Assembly: GCA_037355855.1 (NCBI GenBank)
Contig: CM074761.1
Coordinates: 3,987,346-4,051,345 of the forward strand
Direction: 5' to 3'
From: Pseudo-nitzschia pungens
Lineage: Eukaryota > Bacillariophyta > Bacillariophyceae > Bacillariales > Bacillariaceae
DNA: 64,000 nt
Part shown: positions 10,254 to 22,505 of the stretch, in pieces
Position numbering within the stretch: the first letter of the stretch is position 1
How the letters are laid out: each line of letters starts with the position of its first letter
Notes under the pieces: model-generated
Database searches by the model: none
The model's input: only the letters and a program-made list of their open reading frames with translations
Told to the model about the DNA's origin: nothing
Program-made: the position numbers and the translations under genes

Positions 10254-11505
10254 ATGCCTAATGTCAGTTCGGCGCTCTCGAATTTCATGAACCGCAGAAA
10301 TGCGGAGCTTGTCGAAACCGAAGAACCTCGCGACGAGGAAGCCCAACGTCGCGGTGTCTCCGACGACAATAGCATCACGGAAGAGGAAGGGGAATTCGTA
10401 GGAGGAACCGGGAGAGGTTCGATCGCCAGCAGCCAGAGAACCCCAATGTTGGAAGCTCTGCCGGACGATGAAGACGTCAACTCGAATACATCCAGCAGCA
10501 ACACTACCAGCAGAACTGGAACGGGCGAAGAACCACGAAGCCGCGATCCTACGGGTTCTGCAACCACCCAATCAACCTCTGGATCACGCCCACGTACGAT
10601 TCGTGGATACACTCTGAGAGATTTGGAGGAAGAGCGAGAGCTCGTGCAGCGACGAACGGCCGGCTGCGTTCTCCTCTCTAGTTTCATTCTGTTGCGCCTG
10701 TGGTAAGTTCTGCTTTCTTGTACAAACTTTGCGCTGCGCTACGCTACGAAGGGATGTGTGGAACGCGAATGCAAAGGGTGACTTTCTCATCACCTTTGAT
10801 TCATTTGTATTATTTCTTTCGTGCCTTCTTTGTTGGTGGTCTCACTCGGTGGCATGGTTCTTTTCAATAATAATAATCATGTTTTTTAAATAATGCTGCT
10901 CAGGGTTCAAGCAATCATGACTGGCGACCTTGGTCTTTTGCTTTTGTGCTTAGTGTTTACTTCATGGGTTTCCAGGTTTGTTAGATACACACGGGAGCGC
11001 GAAGAAGAGTTGAATAGAATGATCAATGAATGGGACGAAAACGCCACGAACGAACCGTCTACCCTAACCGATGCCCGGCTTCGCAGAATGTCCTTTCCAA
11101 TCCCAACTAGCACTTGCCATCATGCAGAGTCAGATTCAACTGATGGAAGGTGGTTACGGACATCCCGATGGAGGGGAGAATGGAGCCGGTGTCGGCGACA
11201 GTGCCAAGGGGCACTGGGACCGATTCGAATTCAAATCAGCGGCTTCCCTGTTGCAACGAAGTCACTACGGATCCGTCACGGAGGAAAAAGATGCAGCGAA
11301 GGATGGAAGCGGCAAGACCGTCGACGACGAGGAACCGACGTGCTCGATTTGTCTCTGCGAATACGAGAAGGGAGAGAAACTCGTATCCCTGCCATGCCAT
11401 CACGTGTTTCACGAGGATTGCATTACATCTTGGACAGATCACAACACCCGTTGCCCACTTTGCAACACGGACTTGGACTCGGTTAGTGGAGACGGCGTTG
11501 TGTGA
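10254..11505 (+). CDS. RING-H2 E3 ubiquitin ligase with two membrane segments (one +1 frame break)
   Basis: About 349 aa. Exon 1 is 10254-10702, a 201-bp GT-AG intron follows (10703-10903), and exon 2 runs to 11505; the split Trp codon TG/G confirms the phase. The N-terminal 120 residues are acidic and Ser/Thr rich. Two hydrophobic stretches flank the junction (CVLLSSFILLRLWVQAIM and GDLGLLLLCLVFTSWVSRFV). The RING-H2 domain at about 295-337 keeps all ligands: CSICLCEY, LPCHHVFHEDC, RCPLCN. The two halves of exon 2 are in different frames: LRRMSF ends in one and QSQLALAIMQSQIQLM starts one base further at 11091-11098 (TCCTTTCC). An extra base there, or a +1 shift, restores a continuous protein. 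Substrate unknown; membrane-bound E3 ligase is inferred from the domains. Confidence 0.85.
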
Positions 11506-13504
11506 TTCTACACTCAACCATTCTACCAACTTGCAGAATATTTTCACATTTGAAATTAAGCGTATTTATTTTTTAAATAATATATAAAAATGCAATCGTC
11601 TTTAGGTAGTATCCTTGTCGTGTGTATCATCGAATACGGTAAGAGACCATAGCACACAATTCGGGCTTTTAGACGTGATGGAGCGCTGCAACGTGTGAGT
11701 GTAGCTGGGATGCCCTTGTCACAGTTACAATTTGCAATACTCAGGTACAGTTTGTTTCTCCCTGTTGGCATTTGAATCCGTATCTGTTCTGTGCGGGTAC
11801 AATTGAAGTATGGTATCTTTCATTGTCACCATACTACGAGACAGAAGATGACGGCAATCATTCTCTCTCTCTCGCTCGCTCATCTCATACACTACCTGTG
11901 CGCGTACCAGACTTCTGTCAAACAGAGGTATCAGCAGTGCAGCCATGATGAAGAAAAAAACTGATTGGGGGTCCCGACACTGCAACTTGTTGGCTTGCCA
12001 TGACTGGTGCCATGTAGCACACTCATGAATAGAGCCACTGCGAAATGGCATGGAGAAAAAGGATATTTTTTCTTCGTTGAGATTCCCGTCCTCGCAGGAA
12101 GAGCAGCTGCAGCAGCAACTGACGGAAAGTGGATTCATAACAGAAGCCGAGGGTACAACAGCAATTATTTGATAGTCTCTCCGATAGCCAAAGAGCTTTG
12201 CCCCGAAGATTGATTGCTCGATAGCCCCAGAATTTTGCCTTGTACGATCTTTCCCTGAAGGCACCCTCCTGCCTCGCCGCCTGCTTATCTGCTCTTCTTT
12301 CCCCTCGGCACTGCGCCCATTTATGGAGCGTCCTGTTGCTCCCTCTGTCGTAGCTTGCCCTTCAGTCATCTGGGGCGATTTTGGAGATCCCTTTGCGGAA
12401 GCCCTAGCGCAAGCCTCACAAAAAGCTCCCCCGCAACACATGGCACGCCCACTGCAACTGCCAGCGAGGACAATGTGGTGTGTATATTCCTGTCCTGGCA
12501 GCGAAAGAGTAGTTGCAGCAACCAGAGGACAGCATCGATGCCCTGACAGCAGAAAAGCCTACCGCAGCTAGGAAAGATTGAATCGAGGCAAGAGGACAAG
12601 CGCAGCTTGGAAGCGCGACGCTACGAAATTGGAGATATAAGCCGCTTAATGTTGGAGGCAATGCGATGCTTACAGAGCTCGTGACTTAGAAGGATAGAGA
12701 ATACGACATGGCAGATACAAGGATGACTGATAGAGGATACGAAAAGTAGATACAAGGATGTATGATACGAGAGAAGGCAATCGCGCCAATTACGCAGAAG
12801 AACCGTGGAAAGCACTGCCCGATTGCAGGAAGCAATTCAACAAGGGTTGCAGACAGCAATCGGAACCGCACGCAACACAACTTGCACGCATTCTGACAGC
12901 GGGGACAGATTGGATTGTTCCTGTCTTCACGCCGAACGCTTCGAGACGAGACATGCTTTGAGAAGCCACCTTAGATCGAATAGAACCAAGCGCTTCTGTA
13001 TTTCGAGGAAACACGGAGCGCAAAGGATGTTACGATCGCCCTGTTACGAACGCAAAGCTTATTACGAGTACTCGCTGGATCACAGGAAGCAATCGAGCAG
13101 AACGCCTACGTTTTGCGAGTGATCGCAACAAAGCCAAGCGACTGTACTCGAATTACTGGGACTCCCACCTGCTGCAATAGATGTTGCTATCGCCAAGGCA
13201 ATATCGATCGAGTGTACGATATTCGTGATCTTCGACCGAGGACTACTTGTCCATAGAAGTTACACTGGAAGCGCAACAGAGTTCCGCAAAGCAACTGCAA
13301 TGTAACGGATTCGTGAACAACCATTGCTGTCTTCACAATGAATACTCTCGGCGCAAGCAGGCGCTGGGCTCGTGTTATGAGGACGTGCCGAAGACCGGAG
13401 CAGGAAGCTGTTTCGAAGGACGCAAGCGCTCTTATCGCACGAGCAGCAACAAGGACCAAACCGTCGGCACAGCAGATACAATACGCTTTCGTATAGGAAG
13501 CCAG
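11506..13504. other. Gene-free decayed repeat DNA, left part
   Basis: No intact gene. A minus-strand open frame (11725-12441) begins with a cysteine motif (MCCGGAFCEACARA) that resembles half of a zinc finger, but the partner Cys pair is missing and the rest is low quality, so it may be a fossil. From about 12800 the sequence shares words with later parts of the block, such as the 17-mer-like GACAGCGGGGACAGATT near 12897, also found near 13733 and 17490. Confidence 0.4.
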
Positions 13505-14850
13505 CAATTGCTCTACGGACAGAGAAGAGCAACGCCGAGACGCGCCAAGATGCCGCAACGCGCACTGATATACCGCATTGAATAAGATCTCCGGTTGCAG
13601 CGTGCCATGGGGACATGGAACATTGTGTAGCAAGCAATTGTTCTGACGCCTGTCGACAAAGGAAAATTACATAGATAAGACCAGAGTGTTCCAGTGTTCC
13701 GAGAAAGAATGGAAGCATTCAATGCTTCCGACAGCGGGGACAGATTAGACCATTTCTGTCTTTACGACGAATGTCAGCACAGGAATACAATGCTTAGCCT
13801 TGTGCGATCGAACCGAAAGCTGAAGCAGTGCAACGAAGCGCAAAGAATAACAACGGTGCTAAGCTTACGAGCACAGACACGCCCTGTCACGAAAATCTCC
13901 GCCTCACGAGCAATCGCAAGAAACAAGCGCCGGAGCTCAGGATGATCTTAGTACGGGAACGTACGATGTTCCCTGCTACGAACCTGCACTGTTACAACGT
14001 TGCAAGTGCAACCACATTAGCAGCAAGAAGACCGAGTTACACGGAGTGTTCGAATGCCGATTGATAGCATTATGGACCCATAACATTGCATGGAGTGTGT
14101 AATTCTTATGGGACGCCCATTTGCTCTCATTCACTATCTAATGGACCCGTACTGCGGGACGCCCATCTGCCGAGAGTACCCGTACTCACAAGAACTGTTG
14201 CACTATGGCATTACAGACAGTCTGCAACACCTATATAGATCAAATTACACATGGTCTGTCCCATGGACTAATACTGTGGAACCTCCATCTGCTGCAAATG
14301 GATTGAAGCATGCAAATTGTTGTGCAAAGCGACTGAACGATGACGACCAAAGCACTGGCACCGAAGCCGATTCAAAACAGCTCAGAATGACCGAGCGCTA
14401 TCCCGCACGCTTCGAACGTTGCCAATGCCAAGGAATTACCGAACTCGTTGCCAATGCCAAGGAATTACCGAACTATGAATCGAGCGTACGCTCTCCGTGA
14501 TGTTCGATCGAGAACTATTCAGTTCACAAAAAAGAATGACCCGTATCGAATGATAATGTAAGACGCCTACTTTGATGCTCAAAAATCGAGACGCCGGCGG
14601 TGACGCCTACCACTATTTCTATGCCATCATTAGAGAACTGCCGTTCCAAGGACAGATTGCCAAGACCAGCAACTACTTCGTCAGGCATTCCCCCTTTGCA
14701 GGAACAGCATGTGATCCGAATATCTTTCATCTACGAATCAAGAACTGCTGTTCCCACTCAAGAAGCAGCGTAATTTGGATATCCTATCTACGACGAACAA
14801 GCGATCCCACGAAGACTGTTGGAACAGTTGTACCGTCTCGAGACGCCCGC
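13505..14850 (+). repeat. Diverged long repeat, copy A
   Basis: This segment matches 17265-18430 in the same order and orientation. Anchors: GCATTGAATAAGATCTCCGG (about 13575) against a close match at about 17335; AGATAAGACCAGAG (about 13673) against about 17430; GGAGTGTGTAATTCT (about 14092) against about 17700; and a nearly identical stretch of roughly 150 bp at about 14685-14838 against 18270-18415 (shared words CTACGAATCA and CACGAAGACTGTTGGAACAG). Offsets are 3.6-3.8 kb and vary, so small indels have accumulated. It codes for nothing recognisable. It could be one LTR of a decayed element or a segmental duplication. Confidence 0.65.
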
Positions 14851-15534
14851 TTGCTTGTGAGTTTGTCAACAAGAACATGAATCGAACGACGAACGAACTG
14901 TATAGACAGTAGCCATTATGAGGACCTTGTCCCTGACACAGTGCAACTGTTACTGTTTGACTCGTTCTTGGAATCGCTTGCCGCTTCTTGTCGTTGATAA
15001 GATATCAATATCGCGCTTCTCCTTTATCGTCGTTGGAGGAACAGCAGCTCCTGATTGATAGATCACGTATTCAAACCGCGCTGGTTTTGTTGTATTCATA
15101 GATCCAAAACGCCCTGTTCTTGAACGGCAATTCGTTATTCGTAGGTGGATGCAAACTGCACTACTTGTTCATTTTGACATCTGAATCGTGCTGTTCTTCA
15201 ATCGGCAGGTCGATCCTGGAACAGCAGCTGCTGGTTTGTAGTTAATATATTCAACCACACCGGTTGTGCAGGAGCTTGCTTGTCATACTTATCACAGATT
15301 CAAAGCGCACAGCTCCTGCAACTCGGTCGTTCGATTGGTACACACTATTCCTGTAATGGGGTTGACCGGTTCGATTGGTGTCCCCGGAACAACAGTCCTG
15401 TATTCATAGTATTGAATACCATGTGGGGTAATGTTCTCTTGCCATTGCAGTTACGATGCTGGTCTCCATACTGGACTGAATAGTTCCGGATCGATACATT
15501 CGATCGCTGGTTCCGAATGCCATGTTAGGCATTT

Positions 15535-16100
15535 GCAGTGCAAGTCTGTGCTGGTATTTGATGAGACCCTGCCTGATGTGGATGAATCCAGCTTCCCCGA
15601 CTGTGACTGGAGTGAATTCTATCCAGATGCCAAGGAGGTACTCCCACCAGATGCTCCTGAACCTTGGTAAAGCCGTTATTATGAGCTGCTTTGTCGACGC
15701 CTATCATGCTGGCTGCAGAGCAACAAGGAGATCCCGCACTGTGATCATTGCCTTTCGCTAAACCACTGTGGAGACTTAAACGTTCGGATCTGAGATTGTT
15801 GCATTAAGAATCGCCATTGAACTGATTGAAGGCATCCGGTATCAACTCAGGATGATGGGGGTGCCCATTGAAGGGAGTACCAATGTGTATTGCGACAGTG
15901 AGGCTGTTGTCGAGAACACGACCAGACCGGAGAGTCCTTGCAACAAGAAGCACAACAGTGTGGCCTACCACGAGGCGAGGGAAGCTATCGCTGCTGACAC
16001 GATTCGAATTGCAAAGGCCCGGTGAGAGAAACATTGCTGATCTATTCACCAAATTATTGAATGGTCCAGCGCTGAAGGCTCATGCTAATACTAGGCGGAA
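15535..16100 (+). pseudogene. Ty1/copia retrotransposon relic (3' end of pol, RNase H region)
   Basis: Read in pieces across frames this is the C-terminal end of a copia polyprotein: FPDCDWSEFYPDAKEVLPPD, then after a frame change KAVIMSCFVDAYHAGCRATR (the RNase H start, normally FVDADHAG), then GSEIVALRIAIELIEG, MMGVPIEGSTNVYCDSEAVV, KKHNSVAYHEAREAIAAD and, after a stop codon, ERNIADLFTKLL. The catalytic pattern D...E...D and the ADLFTK end motif are characteristic of copia elements. Several frameshifts and in-frame stops (for example after IIAFR and after IAKAR) show it is dead. No reverse transcriptase or integrase was recognised upstream, so the element is truncated or internally deleted. 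Confidence 0.85.
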
Positions 16101-17264
16101 ACAAAGGGAGCGCAACAGAGTTGCGTGGAACAGGGCGCTATTGCGAGGGACGCAAACGCTCCTGTGGAAGGAGCCGCAGCAAGCGAACCAAGTAGACGGG
16201 GACATGCTGTCCCTGTTACGAGTAGAACGACAGCAGGCTGCATTGAAGAACGGATTTTGAAGCAAGAGAGACAACGATGATCCTCGAATCACGGGGCCTT
16301 GTATGTCCACGACAGGAACTGTTTCCCCAGTCGCCGAAGCTGTCCCTGGAGCTGCACCTCCTACAGCAAGAGCTGCCCTTCCTATCCCCCATAAAATATC
16401 ACCATGCCGCTGCAGCGCCTGCTGCTATCACCGCTGCTGCTTCTGTTGGAGCCTCCAGAATATAGCAGAGATCCAACGTCGACATCCAACGTCGATATCC
16501 AGCCTCGAACTGAACGGGTTCTACTACTTGCTGTTGATGAAGAAATTAGAGCTATGCGCAATGAAGCTGCCGCTCGCCGCTCTGATGCCCCTGCTCCTGT
16601 CCTTGCTCCTGCCCCTGCCCCTGTCCCTGCGGTAGGAGCCACTGTGTCGCCTACTGTTCTAGCAGCCCTTCACGGCTGCCCAAGCCAATGGCGGTATCTC
16701 TGGATACAAGAAAGGAGCAAAAGTGACTGCAAAAGAACTAGACATCCACAAGATCCTTACCAGTTTCAGCAACCGCAAAACGGCTATTCCGAAGTAGCTT
16801 TAACAACACGGACGCCTTAACAGCATACACGCTGTACGCCTTATCACTCCCGAAAAAATGTCAAAATTCATGCGATCTTTCAATGCCAACCGCCATCCGA
16901 TGTGCCCCAACCCTGATCTGGTATTTGCTGGACTTAGATTTAACCAAACCAAACCTTCAAGACTTTTGCCGAGTGGATCCGTTGCTAGTCACTGATTGGA
17001 ATCAAGCCTACGGCCAGTATTTGGCTTAGCGATCCCCTCGCTTCTGAACGGACCAAGGCACGTCTAAATGAAATTGCAACCAACGAGAGGGAACCTACGT
17101 TGGGATCCCTCATAACCGAACTAAACAAGACAAAACAGGCTAATAGTTTCTTGCATGTGGCAGGCAATGGTATCTGCAACTGTCCCTGTTGCGAGTGGAA
17201 CGTCAGCAAACACTACTGCCGACCGGAAGAGCGAGCGCTTCTGATAGAAACTGACAAGATAGTT
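16101..17264. other. Repeat-block interior with Pro/Ala-rich open frame
   Basis: Decayed repeat DNA. A short open frame at 16404-16820 (+) contains a Pro-Ala-Val tract produced by a CCTGCTCCTG-type repeat (about 16585-16632). It could be an old gag-like or host fragment, but I cannot assign it. The phrase CTGTCCCTGTTACGAGT at about 16208 recurs with changes near 17181, another internal repeat. Confidence 0.35.
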
Positions 17265-18430
17265 GCGATTTGCAGCTCACTCTGCAAGAGCAATGCCGAG
17301 AAGCGCAAAAGAGTCGATCGCGCAACAATGTGCTGGATTGAATAAGAACTCGGATTGCAGCGTCATGGGGACATGCCAAAGAGTGAAGCAAGCAATTGCT
17401 CTGTCGCCTGTCGACAAAGACCAGTGCATAGATAAGACCAGAGGGTTCCACTGTTCCGAGAAAGAACCCAAGCATTCATCGCTTCAGACAGCGGGGACAG
17501 ATTCGACTATTCCTGTCTTCATGAATGCCAGCAAAAGAACTGCGACTTGTACTGCCACCAAGCGACAAGCGCAGGATGATCTGAGCGCAAGCACGGGGAC
17601 TTGCACTGTCAGGATGTTCCCTGTTACGGATCTGTACTGTTATAACGTTACAAGCGTTACGGCTCCCAACTGATAACATTATCGACTCAAAATTTTGCAA
17701 GGAGTGTGTAATTCTCGTGGGACGTACATTTACTCCGTGTGGATTGAACTAACAATGTGAACAAGCATCTGATGGACCTGTATTCCAGGACGCTCATCTG
17801 CTACAAGTAGATCGAAGCATGGGAATGATCGACCAACCACTACCTCGAATACTTTGAAAGACGATGGTTGCTATGACCGCGTGAGCGTATTGATTATCTC
17901 CGTGATCCACGAATAATGGAGACTCGCATAGTTGTGATTTTGCCTGTCATCGAGCCACGTGGCGTGTGCATCAGCAGCAACAACAGGATCGAGTCGCAAA
18001 TAGTATGTGATTGCCGAACGACATTCCGATGGACCTGTATTTCGGGACGCCCATTTGCTGCGATTGTAGCCACTGAAACATCTTGAATGGAAAAGCGAGT
18101 GGACACAAGTACATGATACTGCCTGTGACGCCCTAGCGTGCTGCTAATCACCTATCACTATTTTCGATGGCACCGACTATGCGGAACTGCTCCGGGATAG
18201 CTTAGCTGCGACTGAGAACTATTCCTTCGACAAAGCATGATCCGAATATGTGTTTCCAACGCCAGACAAGATTCCCTTTGCAGGAACAACATGTGATCCA
18301 AATTTTCCATCTACGAATCATGAACTGCTGTTCCGACTCAGGGAGCAGTGCAATGTGCATATCCTATCTACGACGAACGAGCGATCCCACGAAGACTGTT
18401 GGAACAGTTGTACCGTTCCAGTTATACGAC
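17265..18430 (+). repeat. Diverged long repeat, copy B
   Basis: Partner of the copy at 13505-14850 (anchors listed there). The copia RNase H relic lies between the two copies. If the copies are LTRs, most of the internal region has been lost. Copy B is shorter by roughly 200 bp. It has no protein-coding potential that I can support. Confidence 0.65.
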
Positions 18431-19521
18431 CCTTCCGGAGACGCCCGCTTGACATGAACAGCTGAATCGATTCCGATAGATACAAAAAACAACCGAATCG
18501 ATGTCACATGATGATGGCCAAGTGCATCTGTGCTCTGCTTGTCAGGCGGTACGTATGTACTTGTTAATTGTATGATGATCCATCCAAGTATCCTGCTACT
18601 ACCGCACCAGTCTTGACCACCAGAGTCTTCCCAGGAGTATCGGTTTATTGGGGACAGCTACAGTAGGGGCACGCCACAGGAGGACTAATAGTAGTAGCTA
18701 GTATGAATCATTGGAGCTGTGCAAATAATCCACCTTGTTGCAACTAAACATGATACTATGATGGAGAACGCTAGTAGATTCCCTGGGGGGTATGGTGACA
18801 CACCGACGAGTCTACATAATACGACCCTAGTTTGTTCTGCGGGTAGCAGCCTGCAGGGTGCTAAACACATTACTGTGTGTTGATTTTACCTATTCAACAC
18901 ATCGTATTTGTTTTGCCAGAGGAAAACTATCGTTGTTAATACTAAGCACTTGTTCCTCTTCTTCCTGTGCTCATGGGGTCGTGCGTCATCACCAGGTCCA
19001 CCAGGTTTCTCACCACCAGGCTCAGCACTTTGATCAACATTGATCAAGAACGATAGTAAACGATACATTGTATCAATGCTATTTGAAGTGAATGGTTTGC
19101 TTAGAGCAAAGCCAGAGCATATCGATCTACGTCTTCAATCCCCTTCCTGGTTGTCTTGTTTGCGAAGTATGATTACTTGTACTTCGTACTCGTAAGCCTT
19201 ACTCACCCACGTGCATTGTACAAGTTCCGAATGTCCCACTTCCCACTCGTAACACGATCATTTTTTTAGTTAATTAAAAAAAAATATGAAGATCGTCCGA
19301 AAATTGCGCTAGGTGCGCCGACCCAACGGTTCGGTTGTTTAGATACGAGTCCATGAATCAATCACGGAGCAAAACATGGGACAGAGAATCACGAAACGAT
19401 CCGATCGTTCAAATCTGGCACTAGTACAATTAAAGAAGGCAACGCGAGCACCAAAACATTCGCTCCATCGTCCTAAAACCACGAAGTCTGAACTATCGAA
19501 AGACACTCGACAACGACTACA
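18431..19521. other. Intergenic upstream of the EHD gene
   Basis: Nothing recognisable. It includes an AT-rich patch near 19260-19290 and probably the EHD promoter and 5' leader over the last 200 bases. Confidence 0.5.
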
Positions 19522-21339
19522 ATGGCAGATTGGGCCTTAGACTCCGGAAATCCTTCGGTTCAAGCATCGGTCGTGGCAACAGGATCGGGGGATGAGGTCG
19601 CCGATCGAACGTCCGTCATCACCGGTCGACTGAAAACGATCTACCGAAAGACCGTCTTGCCGGTGGAGAAACGCTTCAAGTATGATTACTTCTACGACAG
19701 TCCTTTCTTGTCGGATGTCGAATTCGATTGTACGTCACGCAGTCACATTGTAATCAGGCCTAGCAATGATTTTGTCTCAGTCGCGATACTTCGATCGGGA
19801 GGGTCATTTCTAACGTTCTTCTTTTCTTTCCCATCTCCCGAAACACAGCCAAGCCCCAAGTAATGCTTATCGGACAGTATAGCGTGGGAAAAACGTCATT
19901 TATTCGATATCTTCTCGGAAGAGATTTCCCTGGCCAGCGGATCGGTCCGGAGCCAACAACTGATCGCTTCACCGTGTTGATCAATGGTCCCGAAGAACGC
20001 GTTATTCCAGGAAATGCTCTGTCTGTTCATCCCGATTTGCCGTTCCGAGGATTGGAACGCTTTGGAGTGTCCTTTCTTAGCCGATTTGAGGGGAGTCAGA
20101 TGCCCAGCAGCGTTCTTCGAAGCGTTACTCTTGTAGATACTCCTGGTATCTTGTCGGGCGAAAAACAACGCGTGAACAGAGGTTACGACTTTAACAAGGT
20201 CACAGGATGGTTTGCCGAACGAGCCGATCTGATTTTGGTGTTGTTTGATGCCCACAAATTAGATATTTCAGATGAATTGAAGGGAGCAATCGATTCATTG
20301 AAGGGAAACGAAGACAAAATTCGTTGTGTCCTGAACAAGGCGGATCAAATCGATCGTCAACAACTGATGCGAGTCTATGGTGCATTGCTGTGGTCTCTCG
20401 GAAAGACCATGTCATCTCCTGAAGTCGCTCGTGTCTATGTGGGATCCTTCTGGCAGGAACCACTGAAGTCAATGGATAATTCCGAATTGTTTGAGATGGA
20501 AGAAAAAGATCTCATGAAAGATTTGGCCATTCTGCCTCGTCAATCGGCCGTGCGAAAAATTAATGAGCTTGTAAAGCGCATTCGAAAGGTCAAAACTCTT
20601 GCATACATCATCGCACATCTAAAGCAACAAATGCCTACTCTCATGGGAAAAGAGAAGAAGCAGAACAAACTCATTGCCGATCTACCCAATGTGTTCCGCA
20701 CGATTCTGAAGAAGTACAATCTGGCACCTGGGGATTTTCCCGACATTACGGCTTTCTCTAGCAAACTTCGCGAGACAAAGTTCTCGGAATTCAACAGCTT
20801 GTCACAAAAACAAATCGATGCGTTGGACGACGTTCTCAACAAGGACATTCCAGCTTTGATGGAGGAGCTACCAAGCGAAAGAGACTCTCCAGAGACACTT
20901 AGAGCCAAAATGGGATCGGGAGTAACTTCGAGGGGAGTTGCCAATATCCCTCTTCCTCAGACCGCGGCAAAATTCGGGAAACAAGACCAGTACGAGAGCA
21001 ATCCTTTTGGCCCTTCGCAAGACGACACATCCAATTACTGGGCGTTGCGAGAGTCTGCTGATCGTCTGGCTGGTAGCTTTGAGGCTCTTGGCCCCGAAGG
21101 TGGCTTCCTTTCCACAACTAAAGCTCGCAATGTTCTTGTGAAGACAGGCTTGGAGAAGGACCAACTCCGCCAGATTTGGAATCTGAGTGATTTGGACAGA
21201 GATGGTTTGTTCGATCTTGATGAAGTACGTAGTCGCAATGTTTCTCTGCGACGCCGTCATCCAGAAGGGAAGACCAATTCCCGCGGAGCTTCCTGCCTCT
21301 GTTATTCCTCCTAGCAAGAGGCACCTCGTTGGGAAGTAA
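19522..21339 (+). CDS. EHD: EH-domain (EHD/RME-1) dynamin-like ATPase (one +1 frame break)
   Basis: About 565 aa. Exon 1 is 19522-19729; a 119-bp intron (19730-19848) splits a Ser codon; exon 2 runs to 21339. EHD proteins are membrane-tubulating ATPases of endocytic recycling. Seen: the N-terminal helical region ending FLSDVEFDSKPQVM, P-loop GQYSVGKTS (about 78), DTPGILSGEKQR (about 163), NKADQ (about 231), a helical middle, an NPF-like NPFGPS, and the C-terminal EH domain (about 463-565) with the Ca-binding loop DLDRDGLFDLDE. In the frame kept up to here the protein derails after LDE at 21225, but one base on it reads YVVAMFLCDAVIQKGRPIP and ends SKRHLVGK, TAA at 21337-21339, as expected for the family. 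So there is one extra base in GAAG at 21222-21225, or a +1 shift. Confidence 0.9.
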
Positions 21340-21794
21340 CGAAGAGGTATATGAGACAGCATCTCGATCTGTTTTTCTCGTCCTCAGTCGTCATGACGTG
21401 TTCTTATCATTCACGAAGTCGACTAATTTCGAGTCCATTTTTTATCGAGTCCATCTTCATTATAGTTGAAATGAAACGTATAGAGGTCTTTGTTACAAGT
21501 TTAGTAGAAACTCCATCGCGATTGTATATACTTATAATTAGCATAAGAAAATGTTGAAATGCATTGTACACTCATCGTCGAGCTCATTATTGTTGTGATG
21601 CTGAACGATACACTAGTGATACCAATTTTGTTCTTTTGTCGTCAAGTAGCGGAATTGAATATAATCTGTCCAAGCAGATTGCCCAGAAATTGCAAGCCAT
21701 ATCCTTTTATGCAGCTGAAATTATTGCTTGCGTCTTGAGATGAATGTCGGCCCTGATCCGCTAGCAGCAACAAGCTTGGGTCCGAGGCGTTTGA
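21340..21794. other. Intergenic between convergent genes
   Basis: AT-rich 3' flank of the EHD gene and the acidic-protein gene, holding their 3' ends. No feature seen. Confidence 0.5.
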
Positions 21795-22505
21795 TCACGG
21801 ATGAATGAGACGGTTCTCATTGGTTTCATGGAGATCAAAGTTTGGTTGAGCATCTTTTTGTTCGAGACATCGCTGTTGTTCGAGTTGCATCTGCAACGCG
21901 TTGTCGAGCCTCACGACCTTATTTACATAGATGACTTGCTTTCGGTCCGATTTCGAACTTGTACTGCCAGCGTAACACCTCGTCCTTTCCCTACGCGTCG
22001 ACTTAGAACGACGGAGTGAGGCATTCGAAAGCATCGAAGAATGTCCATCATTGTCATCGTCGTCTTCGTCATCATCGGTTACGTCCTCGTCATCGTAGTC
22101 AAAAAATTCGTCGTAATCCATGAGCTTATCCATCATGTTATCCAATCCACCACCATGACACATCATAGCTTCGACTGATACATTGCACTCGCCATCGTAA
22201 AGGACAGAGCTTTCGACAATTGAGGGCGAGGATGACGAATCTTCATGCAACTCAGTATCAACATCCGAGAAGGAGAAGTCAAACGAAGATTCGTACGGCG
22301 CTTGCCCGTTGTCCTCTAATTTCTGGTTGTCGAGTGGATTTCGCCTCGTTCCATATCCATCTGACAATGCACTCGAAGAATCGCCGACATCGTCATAAAC
22401 GATATCAAAATCGATTGACTGAATCTCGCTGTACAAAAACGGAGAACGTTGGAAAGCATCGTGATGGTTGTTGAAATCACTCGTTGCGCAAGCTGCTCCT
22501 AACAT
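21795..22505 (-). CDS. Hypothetical acidic Ser/Asp-rich protein
   Basis: Predicted 236 aa, first ATG at 22505, single exon. It has no domain I recognise. The middle is very acidic (about 130-160: DYDEFFDYDDEDVTDDDEDD), followed by a basic Arg/Ser stretch (LRRSKSTRRERTRC) and a C-terminal segment with possible coiled coil (VVRLDNALQMQLEQQR). This composition suggests a soluble, partly disordered, perhaps nuclear protein. Evidence that it is real is length, one clean frame and non-repetitive composition only. It is convergent with the EHD gene. Confidence 0.5.
   Translation of the reverse strand: MLGAACATSDFNNHHDAFQRSPFLYSEIQSIDFDIVYDDVGDSSSALSDGYGTRRNPLDNQKLEDNGQAPYESSFDFSFSDVDTELHEDSSSSPSIVESSVLYDGECNVSVEAMMCHGGGLDNMMDKLMDYDEFFDYDDEDVTDDDEDDDDNDGHSSMLSNASLRRSKSTRRERTRCYAGSTSSKSDRKQVIYVNKVVRLDNALQMQLEQQRCLEQKDAQPNFDLHETNENRLIHP

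Noticed and set aside
11725..12441. Minus-strand zinc-finger protein gene (CCGGAFCEAC)
   Set aside because: Only half a zinc motif, no continuation in any frame, and it sits at the edge of the decayed repeat block; at best a fossil.
16404..16820. gag protein of the copia element
   Set aside because: The Pro/Ala tract comes from a simple repeat and no zinc knuckle or gag signature was seen; it also lies downstream of the RNase H end, the wrong order for gag.
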